Shown piece after piece: positions 52,915 through 60,839 of a stretch of DNA of 64,000 nucleotides (position 1 is its first letter; each line of letters starts with the position of its first letter). The position numbers were made by a program, and so were the translations under genes. The DNA is from DATBLE01 sp963791425 (GTDB taxonomy: Bacteria; Actinomycetota; Thermoleophilia; Gaiellales; Gaiellaceae): assembly GCA_963791425.1 (NCBI GenBank), contig CAWBSE010000004.1:1054001-1118000 (forward strand). Reading direction: 5' to 3'. The notes under the pieces were generated by a model that ran no database searches, had not been told where the DNA came from, and worked only from the letters and a program-made list of their open reading frames with translations.

Positions 52915-55056
52915 CTAGTCGGACTCGGAGACCCCCACGGTGACGGGCTCGGGCTCGCGCACGAAGAGCGCCCGCCGCGTCCAGTCCGGCATCCACCAGT
53001 TCGCGTTCCCCATCAGCTTCATCAGGGACGGCACGAGCAGCGCCCGGATCACCGTCGCGTCGAAGATGATCCCCGCGGCGAGCCCGATCGCGAACACCTT
53101 GATCTCGTAGCCGGGGCTCGAGGAGAGCACGAGGAAGGCGAACATCAGGATCAGCGCACCGCTCGTGATGAGCTTCCCCGTGCGCGAGAGACCGAGCTCG
53201 ATGGCTCGGTCGGTCGAGCCCGTCTCGTCGTACGCCTCGCGCATCCGCGTGATCATGAAGACCTCGTAGTCCATCGAGAGGCCGAACAGGAACGCGAAGA
53301 TCATCAGCGGGATCCACGCGGTGATCGCCTGGGTCGCGGTGATGTTCCACAGGGATGAGCCGTGACCCCACTGGAAGATGATCACGATGATCCCGAACGC
53401 CGCCGCGAGGGAGATCAGGTTGAGCACCACCGCCTTGACCGCCAGCACGATCGAGCGGAACGCGCGCGTGAGCAGGATCAGTGTCAGGACGAGCACGAAC
53501 AAGAGGACGTACCCGAAGTTGCCGTAGATCGCGTGCACGAAGTCGCGGTCGACGGCGGGCACCCCGGTCAGCGTCCCCGAGGTTCCGGCGAGGGCATCGC
53601 TGCTCCGGTCGATCACGCCCTGGATCCCGGGCGCGGCCCCGTCGATCGCCGGGAACGCCTCGACGAGCGAGATGTCGCCCTTGCGCCACCCGGGCGATGC
53701 CGGCGCAGCGGCACCGGCGATTCCCTGCACCGCCCGCATCCGGGCGGCGACGGTCTCCGGGTTGCCGCCGGTGACGTAGACGCTGAACGGCTTCATCACC
53801 CCGGGGCTGATGCCGGCGTCGGCGAGCATCTGCCGCCCGGCGATCGCGGTCCCGGAGCCCGGGAAGTTCTTGAGCTGCGCCTCGTTCGGGTTCAACTGGA
53901 CGCCGGCGTAGATGAGCAGGCCGACGATCACCAGCCCGATCGCCGCGACCGGGACAGGCCGGCGCAGGACGAAGCGCGCCCACCTGCCCCAGAGGCCGTC
54001 CTCCGGATGACCCTGGTCGGCGAAGCGCTTCGGCATCACGCGGAGGCTGTTCACGCGCGCCCCGAGCGTTGCCAGCATCGCCGGCAGCAGCGTGATCGCA
54101 GCGAGCACCGAGACCAGCGGGATCAACATCCCGCCGATGCCCATCGAACGGATGAACGGCAGCGGCAGGATGACCAGGGACAGCAGGCCGAAGGCGACCG
54201 TGGTTCCGGACACGATCACGGAGCGTCCGGCGTGGGTCATCGTCTCGACGAGCGCGTTCTCGACGACCTGGCCCTCGCGAAGCTCGTCGCGGAACCGGAA
54301 GACCATCAGCAGCGCATAGTCGATCGCGACGCCGAGGCCGACGAGCGCGATCAGGAACTGGACGATGATCGAGACGTTCGTGATGTAGGTCAGGCCCCAG
54401 ACCAGCGTGAACGTGTTCAGGATCGCCGCGACCGCGATGACGATCGGCAGGATCACCGCCGGCAGCGTCCCGAAGACGAAGAGCAGGATGATCAGCGCGC
54501 CGATGCCGCCGATCACCGCCTCGAGGAGCACGCTCGGGCCACCGCTGTCGCCGTGGGTGCTCGCCTCCTCCAGCGGATCATGGCCCGTGACCTCGACGGC
54601 GATGCCGGCGGGCAGGCCCTTGGCCGCCGCCGCACGCATCTCCGTCACGCCGCTCTTCGTGTCGAACTTCGCCGCGCCGGGCGGGTAGACCTCGAGGAAG
54701 GTCGTATGGCGGTCCTGCGAGACGTACGCAGGGTTGTGCGTGGTGAACCAGGAACTGGTGCGTGCCCCCGGCGAGGTCGCGGCCGCCCGCTCCATCGCCG
54801 CCGCGATCCCCTCGGTCTTCGTCACGTCTCCGCTCGCGTGGAAGACGACCACGTTCGGGGGCCGGACGCCCGTGCCGAACGTCCGCAGCGTCTTCTGGCT
54901 CGTCTCGTAGGCGGACTTGCCGGGAATCGAGAAGCTCTGGTACCAGCGCTTGGAGACCTTTCCGGCCGCAAAGCCGCCGAAGAGCGTCAGGACGATCCAC
55001 ACCGCGATGACGGGCCACCGATGCCGGGTGACGAAATGGGCTAGCCGAGCGAGCAC
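52915..55056 (-). CDS. MmpL-family RND transporter
   Basis: 713 residues from GTG at 55056, with AGGAGGAG upstream. Two six-helix halves follow the MMPL layout: the first helix near 14-32, an extracytoplasmic loop to about 180, five helices, then the second half after about 360. The charged residues of the proton relay lie in GVAIDYALLMVFRFR and LSMDYEVFMITRMRE. These pumps export lipids or drugs. The divergent TetR regulator probably controls it. Confidence 0.9.
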   Translation of the reverse strand: MLARLAHFVTRHRWPVIAVWIVLTLFGGFAAGKVSKRWYQSFSIPGKSAYETSQKTLRTFGTGVRPPNVVVFHASGDVTKTEGIAAAMERAAATSPGARTSSWFTTHNPAYVSQDRHTTFLEVYPPGAAKFDTKSGVTEMRAAAAKGLPAGIAVEVTGHDPLEEASTHGDSGGPSVLLEAVIGGIGALIILLFVFGTLPAVILPIVIAVAAILNTFTLVWGLTYITNVSIIVQFLIALVGLGVAIDYALLMVFRFRDELREGQVVENALVETMTHAGRSVIVSGTTVAFGLLSLVILPLPFIRSMGIGGMLIPLVSVLAAITLLPAMLATLGARVNSLRVMPKRFADQGHPEDGLWGRWARFVLRRPVPVAAIGLVIVGLLIYAGVQLNPNEAQLKNFPGSGTAIAGRQMLADAGISPGVMKPFSVYVTGGNPETVAARMRAVQGIAGAAAPASPGWRKGDISLVEAFPAIDGAAPGIQGVIDRSSDALAGTSGTLTGVPAVDRDFVHAIYGNFGYVLLFVLVLTLILLTRAFRSIVLAVKAVVLNLISLAAAFGIIVIIFQWGHGSSLWNITATQAITAWIPLMIFAFLFGLSMDYEVFMITRMREAYDETGSTDRAIELGLSRTGKLITSGALILMFAFLVLSSSPGYEIKVFAIGLAAGIIFDATVIRALLVPSLMKLMGNANWWMPDWTRRALFVREPEPVTVGVSESD

Positions 55057-55095
55057 GCGATCTCCTCCTTCACGAAATGTTCACCCACAGAAAAC

Positions 55096-55124
55096 TTACC
55101 GAGACTGTATCAAACACGTACACT
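55096..55124 (+). promoter_or_regulatory. Predicted tetR promoter, leaderless transcript
   Basis: TTACCG (55096-55101) and TACACT (55119-55124) are 17 bases apart. Transcription would begin near 55131, at the tetR ATG (55132), giving a leaderless mRNA; no Shine-Dalgarno is visible there. Confidence 0.45.
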
Positions 55125-55130
55125 GTAGTG
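55104..55130. promoter_or_regulatory. Candidate TetR operator between tetR and mmpL
   Basis: Two ACTGTA hexamers (55104-55109 and 55122-55127) are spaced 18 bases apart. The second lies in overlapping small palindromes, TACA-C-TGTA (55119-55127) and CACT-GT-AGTG (55121-55130). They cover the tetR -10, as expected for autoregulation, and sit in the shared upstream region of mmpL. Confidence 0.45.
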
Positions 55131-55131
55131 A

Positions 55132-55770
55132 ATGGGTCTGCGTGAGTCGAAGAAGCAGCAGACACGCGACGTGATCGCGAGCGAGGCGATGCGTCTTTTC
55201 GTCACGCAGGGCTTCGATCACGTCACCGTAGCTGAGGTCGCCGCGGCCGCCGGCGTCTCCGAGAAGACCGTCTTCAACTACTTCTCGACCAAGGAAGACC
55301 TCTTCTTCGACGAGGTGCCCGCCCGGGAGGCGGCGATCGTCGAGTCGGTGCGAGGTTGCCGTACGAGCGAGCAGCTGCTCGATGCCCTGCATCGCGCGCA
55401 GGCGGACAACTGCGGCCGGCTTGCCAGCCCCGGCTTCGTCGCGTTCGCGCGCCTGATCGAGGAATCCCCGGCCCTCCAGGTGAAGGAGCTGACGGTGATG
55501 GCGCGCTTCGCCGAGGTGCTGGCCGACGCAATCCGGGCGGAACTCGGAGCCGACGAGCGGGACGCTCGGCTCGCGGCCGGGCTCCTGATCAGCGTGCACT
55601 GGCAGCTCTTCCGGACAGCCCGAAAGCAGGCGCTCGCCGGCAAGCACGGGCCGGGCGCCGTACGCCGCCTGCGGGCGGAGCTCGACCGGGCCTACCAGCT
55701 GCTCCAGCACGGGCTCCGCGATCTCCATGTGGATAAGACCGAAGTCACGTCCGGGTATCATCGGTCGTGA
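55132..55770 (+). CDS. TetR-family transcriptional regulator
   Basis: 212 residues. The HTH is at about 10-55 (TRDVIASEAMRLFVTQGFDH; VAAAAGVSEKTVFNYFSTKE), followed by an all-helical ligand domain. It is divergent from the MmpL pump with 75 bases between. Its TGA overlaps the ATG of the tryptophan leader peptide. Confidence 0.92.
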   Translation: MGLRESKKQQTRDVIASEAMRLFVTQGFDHVTVAEVAAAAGVSEKTVFNYFSTKEDLFFDEVPAREAAIVESVRGCRTSEQLLDALHRAQADNCGRLASPGFVAFARLIEESPALQVKELTVMARFAEVLADAIRAELGADERDARLAAGLLISVHWQLFRTARKQALAGKHGPGAVRRLRAELDRAYQLLQHGLRDLHVDKTEVTSGYHRS

Positions 55771-55835
55771 TGGCGACGGTCTCGTCTCGGAGCTGGGTGT
55801 GGCCCTCGGGGCAAGGCGAGAGCACGCGCGCGTAA
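55770..55835 (+). CDS. Tryptophan leader peptide of the trpS attenuator
   Basis: A 21-codon ORF, ATG at 55770 to TAA at 55833-55835, encoding MATVSSRSWVWPSGQGESTRA with two Trp codons (55794-55796 and 55800-55802) separated by one Val. Trp is the rarest residue, so a WVW pair in so short an ORF directly before an intrinsic terminator and trpS is strong evidence for ribosome-mediated attenuation. The ATG overlaps the tetR stop (TGATG). A TATCAT at 55756-55761 could instead give a leaderless start. Confidence 0.75.
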   Translation: MATVSSRSWVWPSGQGESTRA

Positions 55836-55887
55836 CGCGCCGCAGCAGCCGCTTTGCCCCTGTGCTGGCCTCGCAAGAGGCCTTTTT
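55808..55887 (+). terminator. trpS attenuator: alternative stems and intrinsic terminator
   Basis: The terminator is GGCCTC-GCAA-GAGGCC (55867-55882) plus TTTTT (55883-55887). An upstream stem pairs 55808-55818 with 55850-55860 (11 pairs, one G-U). An antiterminator can pair GCGAGAGCAC (55816-55825) with GTGCT (55862-55866) and CTCGC (55870-55874) around a three-base bulge, which destroys the terminator's left arm. A ribosome stalled at the Trp codons would leave 55816-55825 mostly free. One reaching the stop codon would cover it and allow termination. Confidence 0.75.
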
Positions 55888-55918
55888 CATTCCCTCTTGA
55901 ACCAGAATGGAGCGAACG

Positions 55919-56901
55919 ATGAGGATCTTTTCCGGCATCCAGCCCACGGGCGACAAGCACCTCGGCAACCTGATCGGCGGCTTCCGCCAGTACGCGGCGA
56001 CGCAGGAGCGCGGCGAGGGCTTCTTCTGCGTCGTCGACCTGCACTCGATCACGGCCGACTACGACCCCGACGACCTGCGCACGCGGACACTCGACCTCGC
56101 CGCGCTGCTGTTCGCGACCGGGCTCGACCCCGAGCGCTCGACGACGTTCTGCCAGAGCCACGTGACCGCGCACGCCGAGGCGGCGTGGCTGCTCTCGGCC
56201 GTCACCAGCTACGGCCAGTTCGGCCGCATGACGCAGTTCAAGGACAAGGGCGAGGGGAAGGACTTCGTCTCCGCCGGGCTGTTCACGTACCCGGTGCTGA
56301 TGGCCGGCGACATCCTGCTCTACCAGACCGACATCGTCCCGATCGGCGACGACCAGCGGCAGCATCTCGAGCTGACCCGCGACGTCGCCGAGCGGTTCAA
56401 CTCGCGCTACGGCGAGACGTTCGTCGTGCCCCAGGGCGTCTACCCCGAGGTCGGCGCGCGCATCATGGACCTCCAGGAGCCGACGAAGAAGATGTCGACC
56501 ACCGGCGGGACCGAGCAGGGGACGGTCGCGATCATGGACGCGCCCGACGTGATCCGGAAGAAGTTCAAGACGGCCGTGACCGACTCCGACCGTGAGGTGC
56601 GCCGCGGCGAGGACAAGCCGGGGATCACGAACCTGTCGACATCATGTCCGTGGCCACGGGCGAGACCCCGGAGGCGATCGAGTCGCGCTTCAGCGACGCC
56701 GGGTACGGCACGTTCAAGGAGGCCGTCGGCGAAGCGGTGGTCGAGCTGCTCACGCCGATCCAGGAGCGCTACCGCGCGCTCCGCGAGGACGAGACGGAGT
56801 TGCACCGGCTGCTGGCGATCGGCGCGGAGAAGGCGCGTGCGGCCTCGGCGCCGACGCTCGAGACGATGTACGACCGCATGGGCTTCAGCCGCCGGCCGTG
56901 A
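55919..56901 (+). CDS. trpS: Tryptophanyl-tRNA synthetase (one apparent frameshift)
   Basis: From ATG at 55919 (GGAG six bases upstream; ATG 55907 also in frame). The class I signatures are GDKHLGNLIG (HIGH) and KKMSTTGG (KMSKS). The frame breaks at about 56635, where CTG-TC should read CTG-GTC; adding one G restores PGITNLVDIMSVATGETPEA and the normal end GRMGFSRR-like at 56901. Corrected length is about 328 residues. It charges tRNA-Trp and is preceded by a Trp-codon attenuator. Confidence 0.92.
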
Positions 56902-57953
56902 AGCGCACCCTCTTCGTCGGTATCGGCGTCGCCGCTCTGTGCGTCCTCACGGGCGTGCTCCACTACGCGGACGCGTCGCCGACCGCGGTGTTCATCCTCG
57001 CCGGGGTCACGCTCGGCGGCCTGGCCTGGCTTATCGGCGTCGCGACCGAGTCGGTCGGCGCCCGGTTCGGGCCGGCGGTCACCGGCGTACTCCAGTCGAC
57101 GCTCGGCAACCTGCCCGAGCTGTTCATCGTGCTGTTCTCGCTCTCCGCGGGCGAGATCGTCGTCGCCCAGACCTCGATCCTCGGCTCGCTGTTCGCCAAC
57201 GCCCTGCTCGTCCTCGGCCTGGCGATCTGGGCGGGCGCACGCGCGGCCGACGGGGAGGTGATGGAGTTCAGGAAGCGGCTGCCCAACGACACGGCGACGC
57301 TGCTCCTGCTCGCGCTCTCCGCAATCATCCTGCTCGGCCTCTCCGACCGCATCGGCGACAACGCCAGCCACCACCAGGTCGAGATCTCCGTCGTGGGCGC
57401 GATCTGCCTGCTGGCCGTCTACGGCGTCTGGCTCTGGTCGTACCTGAGGTCAGACCGCGGGACCGAGCCGTCGCTCGAGGAGCACGCCCACGGGATGCTG
57501 CCCTTCACGCCCGCAATCGCCGTCCTCGCCGTGGCGGGCGTCGCGGCGGCGTTCGTCTCGGACTGGTTCGTCGGCGCGATCGACCCGGCCGTGCAGTCGC
57601 TCGGGATCTCGAAGGCGTTCACCGGCATCGTGATCGTCGGAATCGCCGGGAACGCGGTCGAGAACGTCGTCGGCGTCTCGCTCGCCGCGAAGGGCCACGC
57701 CGACCTCGCCGTCTCGGTCGTCAAGAACTCGGTCGCCCAGATCGCGTGCTTCCTCTTCCCGGCGCTCGTCCTGCTGTCGCTGCTCTTCACCGACCGCCTG
57801 ACCTTCGTCCTCAACCCCGTCTACATCGGCGCGCTGGCCGTGACGGCGCTCGCGCTCTGGCAGATCACCGGCGACGGGGAGGCCTACGCCTACGAAGGGC
57901 TGGCGCTCGTCGCCATCTACGTGATCCTGGCGACGGTCGTCTTCTACGAGTAG
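56898..57953 (+). CDS. Calcium/cation:proton antiporter (CaCA/CAX family)
   Basis: 351 residues from GTG at 56898, overlapping the trpS TGA. About eleven membrane helices carry the two inverted alpha repeats: GVLQSTLGNLPELFIVLFSL and GIAGNAVENVVGVSLAAKGH, with the key Glu residues of the ion site. The family exports Ca2+ in exchange for protons. It converges on rluB with a ten-base overlap. Confidence 0.9.
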   Translation: MKRTLFVGIGVAALCVLTGVLHYADASPTAVFILAGVTLGGLAWLIGVATESVGARFGPAVTGVLQSTLGNLPELFIVLFSLSAGEIVVAQTSILGSLFANALLVLGLAIWAGARAADGEVMEFRKRLPNDTATLLLLALSAIILLGLSDRIGDNASHHQVEISVVGAICLLAVYGVWLWSYLRSDRGTEPSLEEHAHGMLPFTPAIAVLAVAGVAAAFVSDWFVGAIDPAVQSLGISKAFTGIVIVGIAGNAVENVVGVSLAAKGHADLAVSVVKNSVAQIACFLFPALVLLSLLFTDRLTFVLNPVYIGALAVTALALWQITGDGEAYAYEGLALVAIYVILATVVFYE

Positions 57954-58639
57954 CCGACGAGCTGCCGGAGCGCCTCGACCTCCTCGCGCGTGAGCGGACG
58001 CCAATCGCCCGGCGCGAGCCCTTTGAGGTCGAGCCCCGCGTAGCGGCTGCGGTGCAGCCGGCGCACCGGATGGCCGACCGCCTCGCACATCCGCTTCACC
58101 TGGTGCTTCCGGCCCTGGTGGATGGTCAGCTCGATGCGGCCCTTGGCTAACCGGCGGGCGCGGGCCGGCGCCGTCCGGCCGTCCTCGAGGTCGACGCCGC
58201 CGGCGAGCCGCCGCAGCGCCTCCGGGCCCGGGTCGCCTTCGACGTCCGCCACGTAGACCTTGGCCACCTCGTAACGCGGGTGGGCGAGCCGGTGGGCGAG
58301 CGCCCCGTCGTTCGTGAGCAGGATCGCACCGGTCGTGTCCCAGTCGAGTCGGCCGACGGGCACGACGCGCGGATCGCCGGGAACCAGCGCGACGACGGTC
58401 GGGCGGCCCTGCGGGTCGCGCGCGGTCGTCACGGTGCCGGCCGGTTTGTGCAGGAGGAGATGCGCGAGCCGCTGCTTCCCCACCTTGCGTCCGTCGACCT
58501 CGACGGCGTCGTCCGAGCCGACGAACGTGTTCAGCTCGCCGGGCGTGCCGTTCACGCGCACGCGGCCCGCCTTGATCAGCTCGTCCGCCCCACGCCGCGA
58601 CGCGACACCGGCACGGGCGAGGAAAGCGTTCAGGCGCAT
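57944..58639 (-). CDS. rluB: 23S rRNA pseudouridine synthase RluB
   Basis: 231 residues from ATG at 58639 (MRLNAFLARAGVASRRGADE); ATG at 58642 is one codon earlier. The S4 RNA-binding domain (1-60) precedes the RsuA-family catalytic domain with Asp in VPVGRLDWDTTGAILLTND. It modifies helix 89 of 23S rRNA. rluB is often next to scpA-scpB, as here with two genes between. Confidence 0.93.
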   Translation of the reverse strand: MRLNAFLARAGVASRRGADELIKAGRVRVNGTPGELNTFVGSDDAVEVDGRKVGKQRLAHLLLHKPAGTVTTARDPQGRPTVVALVPGDPRVVPVGRLDWDTTGAILLTNDGALAHRLAHPRYEVAKVYVADVEGDPGPEALRRLAGGVDLEDGRTAPARARRLAKGRIELTIHQGRKHQVKRMCEAVGHPVRRLHRSRYAGLDLKGLAPGDWRPLTREEVEALRQLVGYS

Positions 58640-58723
58640 CACGCAATCCTTACGGCTTTCTCACTCCGCTCTCAGCCGATGCGTCGACGATCCCCCCGTC
58701 ACCCACGAAAGGAAGCGGTTCCC

Positions 58724-59407
58724 ATGAAGGCACGTTCCAAGAAAGCATTCGCCGCAGCAGGCGCGACGCTCGCCGTCGCCGCCGGCGCCGGCGGCGCACT
58801 GGCGGCAGGCGGCAGAGGCGCCTCCGGCCCGCCGGCCGGCATGCCCGGCCCCGCTGCGATCGCCTCGTACCTCGGCCTCACGCCGGCCCAGCTGCGCGAG
58901 CAGCTCGGCTCGGGCAAGACGCTCGCGCAGATCGCCGTCGCCCAGGGCAAGACCGTCGCCGGGCTCGAGGACGCGATCTACACCGACGTCCAGGCGCATC
59001 TCGACCGGGCCGTCGCGAGCGGCAAGATGACCACGGTGCAGGAGCAGGTGCTCCTCACGCAGCTGAAGGCGCACCTCGACGACATCGTCAACCACGCCTT
59101 CCCAGCCGCCGGCCCCGGCAAGCACGCCCGGCCGGCCTTCGCGGCCGCGGTCGCGTCGTACCTCGGTCTCACCCCCGCCCAGCTCCGCGTCCAGCTCCGC
59201 GCGGGCAAGTCGCTGGCCCAGATCGCGAAGGCCCAGGGCAAGAGCGTGGACGGCCTGAAGACGGCGATCCTCGCCGGCGTCAAGGCACGGCTCGACAAGG
59301 CGGTCTCCGCCGGCCAGCTGACGGCCGCGCAGGAGAAGACGCTCCTCGACCGGCTTTCGTCGCATCTCGACGACCTGGTCAACCGGACCGGCCCGCCCAA
59401 GCCGTAA
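58724..59407 (+). CDS. Secreted two-repeat helical protein (paralogue 1)
   Basis: 227 residues from ATG at 58724, GGAAG upstream. A signal peptide (KKAFAAAGATLAVAAGAGGA) is followed by two copies of a domain of about 80 residues (about 46-130 and 141-225). Each opens with ASYLGLTPAQLR and has QLRAGKSLAQIAKAQGKSV and a closing LDDIVN or LDDLVN. The domain is helical and lacks cysteines. It is inserted between rluB and scpB together with a paralogue. Function unknown. Confidence 0.75.
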   Translation: MKARSKKAFAAAGATLAVAAGAGGALAAGGRGASGPPAGMPGPAAIASYLGLTPAQLREQLGSGKTLAQIAVAQGKTVAGLEDAIYTDVQAHLDRAVASGKMTTVQEQVLLTQLKAHLDDIVNHAFPAAGPGKHARPAFAAAVASYLGLTPAQLRVQLRAGKSLAQIAKAQGKSVDGLKTAILAGVKARLDKAVSAGQLTAAQEKTLLDRLSSHLDDLVNRTGPPKP

Positions 59408-59411
59408 CCCA

Positions 59412-59465
59412 GTGTGAGGGACGTCCGTGCGGCGCGTCCCTCACACGCTTTACTTGCTTTTTGCA
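59412..59465 (+). terminator. Intrinsic terminator after paralogue 1
   Basis: GTGTGAGGGACG (59412-59423) pairs perfectly with CGTCCCTCACAC (59435-59446), a 12-base stem with an 11-base loop. Pyrimidine-rich GCTTTACTTGCTTTTTG follows. It separates the two secreted paralogues. Confidence 0.75.
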
Positions 59466-59530
59466 CACAACAGGGAATGCGCTTACAGCCGGGCGTTTTC
59501 ATGCGAGGCGACAGCAACGAAAGGAGCAAG

Positions 59531-60193
59531 ATGAGGTCCATCTCGAAACTGACGGTCGCCGCCCTCGCAGTCGCACTCGCGCTCGGCGCCGGCAGCGCCC
59601 TCGCCCACGGCCCGAAGGGCGGCGTGGTCAAGTCCGCGGCCACCTACATCGGGGTCACGGTCGACCAGCTTCGCCAGGAGCTCAAGGGCGGCAAGTCGCT
59701 CGCCGGCGTCGCCGTCGCCCACGGCAAGACGCGGGCCGGCCTCGAGGCCGCGATCGTCGCCGATGCGAAGACGCACCTCGACGCGGCCGTCGCCTCGGGC
59801 AAGCTCACGGCCGATCGTGAGGCGCAGATCCTCGCGAAGCTGCAGGCGAACGTCTCGAAGCTCGTCACGGCCACCGGACCGCCGGCCGGGAAGAAGCAGA
59901 AGGGCAAGCAGGCGATCCGCGCAGCGGTCAAGACCGCGGCCACGTACGTCGGGCTGAGCGTCGAGCAGATCCGGACGCAGCTCCAGGCCGGCAAGTCGCT
60001 GGCGGAGATCGCGACGGCACAGGGGAAGTCGGTCGACGGCCTGAAGGCCGCGATCGTCACCGACGCGAAGGCTGCGATCGCGAAGCTCGTCTCGAGCGGG
60101 AAGATCACCGCCGAGCGGGGTCAGCAGTACCTGGATCAGATCCAGAAGAACATCGACAAGATCGTCAACGCCAAACGGCAGGCGAAGGGGTAG
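59531..60193 (+). CDS. Secreted two-repeat helical protein (paralogue 2)
   Basis: 220 residues from ATG at 59531 with AAGGAG five bases upstream. The signal peptide is KLTVAALAVALALGAGSALA. Two repeats of the same domain as the preceding gene (about 30-115 and 135-215) show ATYIGVTVDQLR and ATYVGLSVEQIR, each with GKSLA and a GKSVDGLKAAI-like helix. It is more lysine-rich than paralogue 1. Unknown function; the tandem arrangement indicates duplication. Confidence 0.75.
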   Translation: MRSISKLTVAALAVALALGAGSALAHGPKGGVVKSAATYIGVTVDQLRQELKGGKSLAGVAVAHGKTRAGLEAAIVADAKTHLDAAVASGKLTADREAQILAKLQANVSKLVTATGPPAGKKQKGKQAIRAAVKTAATYVGLSVEQIRTQLQAGKSLAEIATAQGKSVDGLKAAIVTDAKAAIAKLVSSGKITAERGQQYLDQIQKNIDKIVNAKRQAKG

Positions 60194-60206
60194 TCCGCGG
60201 TGGCAG

Positions 60207-60235
60207 GCGGGCGGCGAGGAGCACCCGCCGCCCGC
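60207..60235. terminator. Hairpin between convergent genes
   Basis: GCGGGCGGC (60207-60215) and GCCGCCCGC (60227-60235) form a perfect nine-base stem with an 11-base loop, between the ends of paralogue 2 and scpB. No T-tract, so it may act only as a weak bidirectional terminator. Confidence 0.4.
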
Positions 60236-60242
60236 AACCGTT

Positions 60243-60839
60243 CTAGGCGGGCCGTCGCTCCGCGATCGCCTCGAGGCGCTCGCGGATCTCGCCCGTCGTA
60301 CCGCCGAGGTCGTCCAGGCGGGGCAGGGCGGAGAGGCTCTCGAGGCCGAAGACGCGCTCGAAGAGCGGTGTGGTGCGGTACTTGATCGCCCCGCCCTCGT
60401 CGCGGCCGGACTCGGCTATCAGCCCACGCTCGACGAGGCCGGCGACGACGGAGTCGGCCGCCACACCGCGGATCCGGGCGACGTCGGGCCGCGAGCAGGG
60501 GCCGAGGTAGGCGATCGCGGCGAGCGTCTCGAGCGCCGCCTGCGACAGGCCGCGCTCGACCGGGCGCTCGAACATCCGGGCGCACGCGTCGGCGGCCGCG
60601 CGCGACGCACGGAAGGCGTACCCGCCGGCGACGTGCTCGAGGACGATGCCGCTGTGGCCCTCGGCGAAGCGCTCGGCGAGGATCTCCAGGGCCTCCTCGA
60701 CACGCCCGATGTCGTCGTCCGCGGCGACCGCGAGGTCTTCCGCTGCGAGAGGCTGGGACGCGACGACGAGCAGCGCCTCCAGCGTGTGTGCGAGCTCGTC
60801 GACGGGCGACGCGGTGATCAGGCGGAGCGGGCGTTCCAC
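60243..60839 (-). CDS. scpB: Segregation and condensation protein B
   Basis: 198 residues from GTG at 60839, with AAGGAG eight bases upstream inside scpA. The tandem winged-helix ScpB fold shows ALLVVASQPLAAEDLA, the ALETLAAIAYLGPCSRPDVA strand-helix and GRDEGGAIKYRTTPLFERVF. ScpB binds ScpA on the SMC complex. It overlaps scpA by 22 bases. Confidence 0.93.
   Translation of the reverse strand: MERPLRLITASPVDELAHTLEALLVVASQPLAAEDLAVAADDDIGRVEEALEILAERFAEGHSGIVLEHVAGGYAFRASRAAADACARMFERPVERGLSQAALETLAAIAYLGPCSRPDVARIRGVAADSVVAGLVERGLIAESGRDEGGAIKYRTTPLFERVFGLESLSALPRLDDLGGTTGEIRERLEAIAERRPA

Noticed and set aside
55771..55918. T-box riboswitch ahead of trpS
   Set aside because: No GGTGG-ACCGCG-type antiterminator sequence is present; the WVW leader peptide with alternative stems explains the region better.
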